A stretch of DNA of 64,000 nucleotides, from contig NC_059278.1 in NCBI RefSeq assembly GCF_017591435.1, forward strand, positions 19,081,989 through 19,145,988. Reading direction: 5' to 3'. The notes below the pieces were generated by a model. It was not told the origin of the DNA and did not search any database. It saw only the letters and a list, made by a program, of their open reading frames with translations. The stretch comes from Portunus trituberculatus (Eukaryota > Arthropoda > Malacostraca > Decapoda > Portunidae). The position numbers and the translations under genes were made by a program. The stretch's first letter is position 1. The number at the start of each line of letters is the position of its first letter. Positions 53,919 through 64,000 of this stretch are shown here, in pieces.

Positions 53919-54175
53919 GTCCTAGGATAGTGCTCTTCTTACATAATAAAAGCTTTAAATTTAGTCCTAACAAAACTTGTCTTTGTCCTTTAGTCACTAT
54001 TAGAATGGACCAGAACAATAACTGTAAACTGTTGAGGTTGGTGGCGGTGGTGGTGGTGGTGGTTATGGAGGTGATGAAAGGAAAGCGAAGGATGCTTGAT
54101 AACAAGTCTTAGTGGTTCAAATCAAGAGTGTGCTTACGTAGACTTTTAAACTTGTATCGTTTTCCTACCCCTACC

Positions 54176-54222
<47 letters not shown>

Positions 54223-54492
54223 GTCCCGCCTAAATACATCCTATTTTTTCCTGGTCCCTTTTGTTAGCAAAACAAACTAGACGTGACTACAACAATTTTT
54301 CTTTATAATAACTGATGACGAAGGTTTAGGCAAAGTTTGAACTACAGTGCGAGATTAGTAGAGTTAATTAATCACACTCCTTAGTTTCCACGTGTTTCTG
54401 TCCTGTCTGTTCTTTCTGTTTCTAGGCTCTTTGCGATCACCCAATAAGGATTTGCACCTTAAATAGAAGAAATACGAATGCAAATACCACTT

Positions 54493-54529
<37 letters not shown>

Positions 54530-55058
54530 TGTTGTGTCGCTGCTGCATCAGTAAGTATGTCAGGCTGGGGGCATTGACCTAAATCTTTGCCCGGCAGTGT
54601 AGGTCGAGACCCGAGTGCCCATAGAACTCCGGGTGAGCGTCTCCCTGTCAGCTTGTCCTCCGCGCGGCCTAACTGTCATTCATTACTCCCATATCTCGTC
54701 AGCGGGCTAGACAGTTCAGTTTAGGCCAACGTGGTGAAAGAGCGGTCTATAGCTTGCTTGTCTGTGCGGTGAAACGGCCGGTTCAAGAGCTGGGTCACTT
54801 GAACGCAACAAGAACTGGTCTGGGTAACTTTCGCGCGCCGACCACCGAGTTTTCTTTGCTCTATCGGAGGAGACCAACACAGTGACGTGAATGTTGGCTG
54901 ACGTGAATCTGTTTTATTTCCCCTCTTTCCTCTTAGCTGACGGGTGATGGTATACACAGCACCTCTCACAGTCTGTATATATACCATCATAATGTCCGCG
55001 TGTGTTTGCCTCAATACAGGTGACATGGAAGGTATTAGCTATGATGTTACGGGTCTTT

Positions 55059-55111
<53 letters not shown>

Positions 55112-55254
55112 CTACTTTCTAATCACAGTGAATGACCGCTAGAAGTGTGTGTTTCAGCCTGCCTTGGTTAATACATGTCACACACACACACACACACACA
55201 CTACAAGTAATGGGGAAGACTAGCTGGGTGATCAGCAGACGACCGAGGAGGTGA

Positions 55255-55332
<78 letters not shown>

Positions 55333-55753
55333 AAATTTATAAACAATATGGAAGATACCGGAAATGAAGGACGAGGGTGGAGGAGTAAGAGGAAGAGGAG
55401 GAGGAGGAGGAGAAAGAGGAGGAGAAGGAGGTAGGTTGCCCTAGGTTATGTATAGGCGTCAAATCCGGGATAGTTATGAGAAAGCCTATCCACCCATCAC
55501 TAATACCACCACCACCACCAATCACCACCACCAGCACTCCAATCTCGAAAGAATCTTGTGTAACTGTAGCTTTGCATAACAATTGGAGCTGAGGTCTATT
55601 TATTATCTTCTTCCATGCAGGTTGGCAAGGCAATGATGTGTGTGATGTATAAGTGTATAGGTACAGTACATAGTGTTCTGTTACGCTATACAAATATCAA
55701 TGCAGGGATCCCTCATCGTATTTTGTCAGTTGGTGCTCAAAGGAAAATAAAAA

Positions 55754-55828
<75 letters not shown>

Positions 55829-55902
55829 TGAAGGAATGAAGGAAGGAAGGAAAAAAGAAAGAAAAACATTAAAGAAAAGAAAGAAAGAAAGAAAGAAAGA
55901 AA

Positions 55903-55964
<62 letters not shown>

Positions 55965-56045
55965 GATAAAAACATGTAGTAACTAAATTTGATTCATATC
56001 TTACTAATAAAGGAAAAGAAAAACAAATATGCCATACGGTAATAG

Positions 56046-56087
<42 letters not shown>

Positions 56088-56260
56088 GAGAGGAGGAAGA
56101 GAAGGGGAGAAGGGAAGAGCGTTGTATAAGAGGCAAGGGAAGGATCGAGACCTGGGTTTTCTCGTGGAGTTTGGAGGGATGGAAGCCGAGAAGTTGTAGG
56201 TTGTGCATGGTGTGGAAGAAAGTGAGGGTCAGGAGAGTTCAGTGGCCAGGCTGGTGATGG

Positions 56261-56304
<44 letters not shown>

Positions 56305-56383
56305 ATCATTCATTCTTCTAGGGGCAAATAGTGCTTTTCTCGTCTTCCTTAGTAGTAGTAGTAGTAGTAATAGTAGTAGTAGT

Positions 56384-56446
<63 letters not shown>

Positions 56447-56501
56447 TCAATATAATCAACATTGCAGAGTCTTCAACAGGACACAAGAAAGTGATCTTTG
56501 C

Positions 56502-56558
<57 letters not shown>

Positions 56559-56953
56559 GCGAAATAAGGTCACGTGATGCTGCCGATGGTGATGGTGGTG
56601 ATGGTGGTGGTGGTGATGGGGGTGATGGTGGTGGTGGTGGTGGGGGTGATGGTGGTGGTGGTGGTGGTGGTGATGGTGATCAGGCCGTAATGATGGAGAG
56701 AAGACTGTAATTTTGGTAGAGATTGTGGTAGTTGTAGTGAAAAATGGTCACTTTACTCCTCCTACTCCTCTTCCTCCTCCTCCTCTTCCTTCTCTACTTC
56801 TTTCTCCTCCTCCTCCTCCTCCTCCTCCTCCTCCTCCTCCTCCTCCTCCTTCCCCTCCTCCTCCTCCATCTCGTCTTTCTCCCGTTTGGCTCACTTTTCC
56901 TTTATTTTCTCGTCATCCAAATCTTTTCTATATCAGAGTAATTTCTTTGGCCG

Positions 56954-57025
<72 letters not shown>

Positions 57026-57048
57026 CCTTGGTGAAATCTTCTCGTCGT

Positions 57049-57107
<59 letters not shown>

Positions 57108-57171
57108 ATTATAGAAGTCGTCTGAGTGAACAAACCGAGACACGTTTTCTATGAAGTACAGTACGCTATAC

Positions 57172-57214
<43 letters not shown>

Positions 57215-57238
57215 GCATATAATCCTCTTCATGCATTT

Positions 57239-57285
<47 letters not shown>

Positions 57286-57310
57286 CCGTCTCAGTAGGCT
57301 ATTATCACTT

Positions 57311-57375
<65 letters not shown>

Positions 57376-58553
57376 AAGCGTTGAGATAAATATTAACGTG
57401 CGTAATAAACAACCTCTTCTTCTTCTTCTTCTTCCTCCTCGTCCTCCTCCTCCTCTTCCTCCTCTTCTTTTCCCTCCTTTTCTTCTTGATCATCTCCCTC
57501 TTCTGGTTTTCAATATTAGGTGTACATCACAGAAAAATGTAGATCCAGTCATAATAATAATAATAAAAAAGAAAAATTCCATCACCAACGTCAATAATTG
57601 TGGTATAAAAAGGAAAAAAAAGTGAAATTTCAGATTTTTTTTTTTTTTTTCTCTCGCTGGCTTTCCTTCTTAAGAGAGAGAAAATGACGGACTTCAGGAG
57701 AGGGAGTAATAATATAGATGTATGAATAGATCTATGGCTCATATTCTGAAACACTTCCGCGCTGCCCTTTCACTATTTTCATAGGGCTCTAGTTGAAGTG
57801 ACACGGATTTTTAAGGATGCTTTTATAATTCTAGTGACATGTTAACAGGTTCTCTGCATTATGAAAAGGACAAATACTCTTTAGAACTCGGCTAGTCGTC
57901 TCTGTTGTCTTTGAAAATGGTCGCGGTGAGAGATAAAGAAGCGTTTCTGAATGTGCTGATACATTTTTTTTTTTTCTTTTATGCTGGAGGGAAACCAGCC
58001 AAGGGCAACAATATATTTAAATAAAAGGCCTACTTGAGTGCTGGTTCCCTTAAGGAGTTACGAAGATTTAGCCAAAATTAAGGAACAAAATGTCTTGAAA
58101 CCTACGTAGTGATAGTAGAAATGATGGTGGAAATGGTAACAAACATAGTAGTGAGATGCTATGGTGTTCAAATCATCAAACTAAATAATACTCACTTCTA
58201 CAGATAACTATTTCCAACTTTTATATTCCAGTAGATATCAAAACCGAAACTTCACTCTTCAATCACATTCTTATTCATGCAATCCTGAACTATCACAGCC
58301 GAATAACACATGAAGACAATACCAGGACAGTATACCTCGTTGGATAATACGATGCAATAATGACGTAATGTGATGTGACTGCTATTCATACCCACGCTTG
58401 TCACGGGAAGCAAGAAAAACACATTCATTCTTGGAGGAACGAAGGTAACAAACAGTGAGTAAACGAGGTAAGGAAAAAAAGTATAGGACACAGACACACA
58501 CACGTAATCTCCAAGGAGTTACCTATTGGAGCACTTACCTTCAGTAGAGTCAT
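50798..58553 (-). CDS. Secreted Gly/His-rich modular structural protein (cuticle/matrix-like)
   Basis: Four exons in transcription order: 58553-58539, 53244-52797, 52018-51731, 51483-50798. They join in phase to 478 residues. Exon 1 codes only MTLLK and ends at AAG|GTAAGT. Exon 2 starts right at an acceptor and completes a signal peptide ending about VVWA (residue 23). The mature part has Gly/His blocks (HGHGGGVAIGHGGGG, residues about 50-95), a basic GKGKGKGKGG and an amphipathic stretch (about 135-154). Exon 3 is Tyr/His/Ala/acidic and ends in a second, charged helix-prone stretch (about 220-250). Exon 4 has GGK repeats, a second VAVGHGGGGGG, Ser/Tyr/Pro-rich stretches and a final GHGGHGG run. 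No chitin-binding R&R consensus was seen. Gly-rich low-complexity secreted proteins of arthropods are mostly cuticle, cement or silk-like, so the class is inferred. Alternatively these are two or three adjacent genes; the matching phases argue against that. Confidence 0.7.
52429..52462. repeat. (CA)n array in intron 2 of the Gly/His-rich gene
   Basis: About 16 CA units between exons 2 and 3 of the minus-strand gene. A shorter (TG)n run lies at 53354-53377 in its first intron. Confidence 0.9.
53800..53885 (+). mobile_element. LINE relic (second family) in intron 1
   Basis: CTTAAGGAACCAGCACCTCAGTAG corresponds in reverse to CTTGAGTGCTGGTTCCCTTAAG of the copy at 57960, so it is the 3' UTR of the same family. 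Its 5' limit is unclear. Confidence 0.4.
53879..55201. repeat. Microsatellite cluster in intron 1, part 1
   Basis: (TC)n at about 53879-53913, (CT)n at 54181-54220, (AG)n at 54496-54523, (AG)25 at about 55061-55110 and (CA)n at about 55180-55201. The DNA between them, including 54540-54950, is GC-richer but shows no coding exon I can support. Confidence 0.85.
55202..55257 (+). mobile_element. SINE 3' fragment between CA arrays
   Basis: Contains AATGGGGAAGACTAGCTGGG, a GATCAGCAGACGACCG-like segment and GTGAATTACACAC, matching the last ~55 bp of SINE copy 2. (CA)n precedes it directly (55180-55201) and its own CA tail follows, running into (GA)n to 55329. Confidence 0.7.
55258..57737. repeat. 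Microsatellite cluster in intron 1, part 2
   Basis: Arrays in order: (CA)n(GA)n 55258-55329; GGA-rich 55378-55430; (AG)n 55758-55820; GGAA/GAAA-rich 55825-55905; (GA)n 55908-55959; (CA)n 56050-56084; (GT)n 56262-56302; (GTA)n 56350-56394; (AG)n 56394-56442; (CA)n 56503-56555; (GGT/GAT)n 56585-56683; (CCT)n 56756-56870; (TC)n 56957-57017; (AG)n 57051-57100; (CT)n 57176-57211; (TG)n 57244-57284; (CT)n 57313-57371; CTT/CCT 57415-57480. All open frames here are repeat translations. Confidence 0.9.
57740..57955 (+). repeat. Inverted-repeat family 2, full copy
   Basis: Left end CATATTCTGAAACACTTCCG; reverse complement of the right end CACATTCAGAAACGCTTCTT. These are imperfect terminal inverted repeats of about 18 bp over 216 bp. 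The copy at 60283 has the same layout. No target duplication is evident. MITE-like, non-coding. Confidence 0.65.
57960..58110 (-). mobile_element. LINE relic (second family) in intron 1
   Basis: A GGGAAACCAGCCAAGGGCAA phrase, then AAAAGGCCTACTTGAGTGC and AACAAAATGTCTTGAAACC. This is the reverse of the ORF2 end plus 3' UTR seen at 45250, and it lies directly beside the family 2 repeat. Confidence 0.5.
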
Positions 58554-58800
58554 GGCTACGCGGCTCCTGAACCTGAGAGCAGCAGCGTGGCCAGGTAGAC
58601 AATCACCAACCACCGAACGCAAGAGTCTTCCAACGCAACAGACAAGCACAGTGTGAACGCTTCGGTGGCGGTGCGCAAGTTGTTCTCAGACACGTGTGGG
58701 ACTGACAGACTCGCTCAAAGAAAACGAGGGCGCCAGAAAGGAGAGAGAGAGCTCCTGGTCAGAGGTGTTCTCTCTCCGAGCGCTCGACACTTACAACCGA
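58554..58800 (-). promoter_or_regulatory. Probable promoter and 5' UTR of the Gly/His-rich gene
   Basis: Moderately GC-rich DNA directly upstream of the MTLLK exon on the minus strand, with a CACGTG E-box at 58691-58696. No TATA motif was recognised. The call depends entirely on the exon 1 assignment. Confidence 0.3.
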
Positions 58801-60282
<1,482 letters not shown>

Positions 60283-60495
60283 TCGTATTTTCAAACATTT
60301 CTGTGCTTCTATATTATTTCCTAAGGCTTTATTTAAGTTTACATGAGATTTTTTTTGCGTGTTTTTACGGTTCTAGAGGCAGACTGACAAGACTTCTGCA
60401 TTATCAACTAGAGCGACAATCTCGAAAATCTCGCTAATCATCTCTGTGGCCTTGGAAAATAGTCGTGGTGAGAGAGCAAAGCGTTTCAGAATAAG
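60283..60495 (+). repeat. Inverted-repeat family 2, full copy
   Basis: 213 bp from CGTATTTTCAAACATTTCTG to GCGTTTCAGAATAAG, colinear with the copy at 57740. Shared interior blocks include ACGGTTCTAG/TTATAATTCTAG variants, CTGCATTAT and GAAAATAGTCGTGGTGAGAG. Confidence 0.65.
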
Positions 60496-61046
60496 GGCTT
60501 TTGACAGAAGATAAGTATATGTTAAATGGAGTGGTGCCGTAAGAACAGGAAGGAGGGAAATGAGAGATGAAGACAGAGAGATAGTAAGATAAAAAATGTA
60601 AACACAGATAAGGAAGTATATAACAAATTGAGAAGAGGAGAGGCAGAGGGTTACGAGCACAGACAGACATACGAGAGAGGGGAGAAGACTGACATGTACA
60701 GCTAGACGGACAGAAAATGAGAGATAAGTAAAATGGGTGAAAATAAAACAGACATGGAAGAAACAGACACACGGACAAGTGGATAAATAGGAGAAGAAGC
60801 AAAATTAGACAAAAAAGCCAGAGAAAGAGGAGAAAGGGAGACTGAGAAAGACGAACAGGGAAAGATAACCAACCAGACTGCCAAACAGACAGGCAAAATG
60901 GTAAGGTGAAGCAACACAAGCAGAGGGAAAGAAAGAGAGCATTCGCTAACCTGTCATCATAAGGTAGCATGAAAAGGTAATTGTCTTGATTGCAACACAA
61001 GTAACCATTCGTATTGCAACACAAACAGCGAAGAACATGTCCTCAA
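60496..61046. other. Purine-rich gene-free stretch
   Basis: A GA-rich segment with degenerate AGACAGACAAAC/GGGAAAG-type units. The complement gives Leu/Ser/Phe open frames of up to about 196 codons without any recognisable domain, so no gene is called. Confidence 0.5.
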
Positions 61047-61254
61047 CACCTTCAGGACTTCGGAACACATTCTTACCATGAGTTTTAGGTGTGATTAGGC
61101 GATTTTATTGACATTAGGAAGCGTCTATGGGGGTTAGAAGATTAATGCCCAAAGTCTTCACTATTTCATATCCCTACATAAATTTCTGAAGCTGTATAAA
61201 ATCACCAAATAGTAACCAGAAGAAATTTGAAAACACGTCATGGTACTGAAGAGG
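61047..61254 (+). mobile_element. TTAA-flanked MITE-like element, copy E
   Basis: 208 bp, with TTAA at 61255-61258 on the right and TCAA (one change) on the left. Same orientation and near-colinear interior as copy C at 3855, including GATTAGGCGATTTTAT, GACATTAGGAAG and TGAAGCTGTATAAAATC. It lies 56 kb from the other four copies. Confidence 0.75.
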
Positions 61255-61264
61255 TTAAAGATAC

Positions 61265-61738
61265 ACCTCCTCCTCCTCCTCCTCCTCCTCCTCCTCCTCC
61301 TCCTCTTCCTCCTTGCAGAGTAATGTGACCTCTCATGCATTCCAGAGACCGACCACTCCCTTACTCTTACAAACACTCGGAATAGAACCCGCTTCCCTCT
61401 CTGTTGATTTCTCCATTCTTCTTCCACCTCCTCCACCACCATCTCCACCACCACCACCACCACCACCACCACCACCACCTCCACCTCCTCTTCCTCCTGT
61501 AGCAGAGAAACTTTAAATTCCAATTCCCTCACCCACTTCCTTCTCTTCATCACTATCACTATCATTCTTTCTTTCTCTATCTATCTCTGTATCTCTTCCA
61601 TCCTCCTCCTCCTCCCCCTTTCTCTTCATTCTCCTCTTCTTCCTCCTCTCCTTCTCCTCCTCCTCGTCTTCCTCCTCCTCATCCGTGTCACCTTCATACG
61701 TAAAGAAACCTGGAATTCCAAAAATGTGCTGGTTACGT

Positions 61739-61798
<60 letters not shown>

Positions 61799-62035
61799 GC
61801 CTATAGAGTGTCTATGATAAGTTACACGTGATTCCAACTAACGCTTTCTCTCTAATGACTTGGTGGTGGTGGCGGTGGTGATGGTGGTGGTGGTGGATAT
61901 GGTGGTGATGGTGGTGGTGACAGTTGCATTGCACAACACAGAGAAAGGTTTATTGTAATGTACAGCGCAACGGAACAGTATGGGTGTCTGTACGTGTGTG
62001 TGTGTATATAGGTGTGTGATTGGGTGCGTGCGTAC

Positions 62036-62105
<70 letters not shown>

Positions 62106-62273
62106 TATGTAGTGCAAAGACCAAATAAGTACACGTTTGGATTTTGATGTAGTGTTGTTGGAACGAACGTGTTTAGCCTCTCGCTTTAACTTTCTCATAA
62201 CTACTCTCTCGTTTATACAGTCTACGTTATATATTCTCTTTTTTATTTATTTATTTTTTTTTTTTGCTTTACC

Positions 62274-62332
<59 letters not shown>

Positions 62333-62644
62333 TGTGTGTGCCTCTTTTCGTTAACTCCACCACAAAACTACGTGTCATCCATGTTGCTACCTAAGTAATA
62401 TAATCTTCTTCTTCTTCTTCTTCTTCTTCTTAATTTTTTCTCTCTCCTTTCTTATTTATTTTTTGTCCTAGTTCCTTCTTTTTATACGCCTCCTTCGGTT
62501 TTCTCCTCCTCCTCCTCCTCCTCCTCCTCCTCCTCCTCCTCTTCTTCTTGTTGCGTTGAAATCAATGAAATGAAAACCAGTGAAATTGAATGAAATGAAA
62601 CAAAATAAAAGAAAAAAAGAAAATAGAAAAATCATTCTCCCTCT

Positions 62645-62716
<72 letters not shown>

Positions 62717-62826
62717 TTTCTTTCTCTCTTTTTCTCTTCCTTCCTTTTCTTCCTCTTTCCTTTCCTGTCCCCTTTCTCCTCTTACTTTCTCTCTCTCTCT
62801 TTCCTTTCTCTTTTCCTTCCTTCATT

Positions 62827-62892
<66 letters not shown>

Positions 62893-63009
62893 GTTTTCTT
62901 TCTCCTTATTTTCTCTCTCCCTATTCTCTTCTTTTCTCTTTTTTCTTTTCCTTCCTCTTCTTCCTTCCTCTTCCCTTTCCTGTTGTCTTTATCCTTATTT
63001 TCTATCCCT

Positions 63010-63074
<65 letters not shown>

Positions 63075-63134
63075 ATTTTTTCTCTTCCTCCTTCTTTTCC
63101 TTCACTGTTCTCTCTCCTCTTATTTTCTTTCTCC

Positions 63135-63207
<73 letters not shown>

Positions 63208-63303
63208 TTTCCTGAGTCAATGTTCCTCTTTCTCTTCTATAGTCTTAATATTTTTTCTCCTTTCCACATTTAATATTCAGAATAGAGTTTATAGATATTT
63301 TTA

Positions 63304-63357
<54 letters not shown>

Positions 63358-63360
63358 CAG
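61265..63360. repeat. Microsatellite-dense DNA
   Basis: (CCT)n 61265-61303; (CCA)n 61437-61485; CCT-rich 61600-61680; (TC)n 61743-61795; (GGT)n 61861-61919; (AG)n 62040-62102; (CT)n(GT)n 62278-62341; (CTT)n 62405-62432; (CCT)n 62503-62541; then long (CT)n arrays at 62650-62714, 62830-62891, 63015-63071, 63139-63203 and 63309-63355 separated by CT-rich imperfect sequence. No gene is supported. Confidence 0.9.
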
Positions 63361-63383
63361 TCGCTGTCTACCCGCACAGCAAG
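63361..63383 (+). other. Possible 23-nt micro-exon
   Basis: A 47-bp CT tract ending in CCGCAG (strong acceptor) is followed by 23 nt and AAG|GTTAGT (donor-like). It could be an untranslated or micro-exon of a gene extending past the window. With so many CT arrays here, chance is a serious alternative. Confidence 0.2.
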
Positions 63384-63498
63384 GTTAGTTCAAGGTCATC
63401 CTCCTCCCCCCTTCCCCCTTCTCCATCTCCCTTCCGACTCTTCTCATGCTATAAATACATTCTATCTCTTCCTTTCCGTTCCCTCCCTTGCTTGTTTC

Positions 63499-63549
<51 letters not shown>

Positions 63550-63607
63550 AGAAAGCTGGATTGAAAGCGCGACATATGTTTGATTTTCATAAACACTTTA
63601 GCAAGGT

Positions 63608-63663
<56 letters not shown>

Positions 63664-64000
63664 AAAGGGGGGGAAATGTTGGCTTTCTGTAAAAGAGCAA
63701 AAGAAGGAAGGAAGACGAAGAGAAAGGAGAAGACAAAGAATAAGTCAGACGAAACAGATGGACAGAGTAGAATAGAATAGAAGAAAACCTTTATGGAGTG
63801 GCCAGGTAACAGGTATAGTCAAGAGTCACGCTCCATGCCTCGCTGCTTGAGTTAAACATGACTCTCGCTGCTAACGTGCGCCGTACGGAGAGAATATACA
63901 CCACAGGTACCGCTGGGTGAAGGAGGTGCATTATGGTGTGAAGCCTGCGTGACTGCTGACAATACGGCATCGCTTGTTTGTTTGTCTTTTTTATGGCTCG
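63384..64000. other. Gene-free end of the window
   Basis: Holds (TC)n at 63503-63546 and (GA)n at 63610-63659, an inverted pair separated by about 63 nt, then unique sequence. No gene is recognised. Confidence 0.6.

Noticed and set aside
55178..55355. Telomere-like or satellite DNA
   Set aside because: Only CA and GA dinucleotide arrays around a SINE fragment; no TTAGG-type arthropod telomere repeats anywhere in the window.
60434..61024. 196-codon minus-strand Leu/Phe/Ser/Cys open frame
   Set aside because: Arises from a purine-rich degenerate repeat; looks membrane-like only through composition and lacks any motif.
62580..63215. 211-codon Ser/Leu/Phe open frame
   Set aside because: Built almost wholly from CT arrays and CT-rich spacers; no domain and no plausible gene context.

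Overview
The window reads as nuclear DNA of an arthropod, most likely a decapod crustacean. Genes are intron-rich with GT-AG introns. Microsatellites are extremely abundant and long ((CT/AG)n, (CA/TG)n, (AT)n, several trinucleotides). Relics of LINEs, tRNA-derived SINEs and MITE-like elements fill introns and intergenic DNA. The taxon is inferred from this repeat style and from arthropod-like protein sequence, and was not tested by any search.

Layout. 1-5.5 kb: gene-free, simple repeats, four copies of a ~205-bp TTAA-flanked inverted-repeat element and a LINE 3' end. 5.5-14.8 kb (+): a complete Miro/RHOT mitochondrial Rho GTPase gene, 13 coding exons giving 625 residues, plus a frame-neutral 39-nt candidate cassette exon in its last intron. 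14.8-30.2 kb: gene-poor DNA with a SINE, a 104-bp (AT)n array, a compound trinucleotide array, a dead LINE with reverse-transcriptase sequence (-), a second SINE and a relic of another LINE family. 30.2-45.7 kb (-): a complete BTAF1/Mot1 gene (TBP-associated Swi2/Snf2 ATPase). I reconstructed 34 coding exons giving 2057 residues, all in phase. 46-50.6 kb: mostly empty, one LINE relic. 50.8-58.6 kb (-): a four-exon gene for a secreted Gly/His-rich protein of 478 residues, probably cuticular or another extracellular matrix protein, with a five-codon first exon about 5.3 kb upstream. 53.8-63.7 kb: one of the densest microsatellite stretches imaginable, partly inside that gene's first intron.

The three genes do not form a pathway: one acts in mitochondrial transport and anchoring, one recycles TBP in the nucleus, one is structural and secreted. 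The best hunting material is the mobile-element biology: CA-tailed LINE and SINE copies lying between CA/TG arrays, two inverted-repeat families, and the modular Gly/His-rich protein whose exons end in amphipathic helices. No RNA gene, CRISPR array or prokaryotic feature was seen. All exon boundaries come from reading frame, splice consensus and family resemblance by eye; no transcript or database evidence was available.
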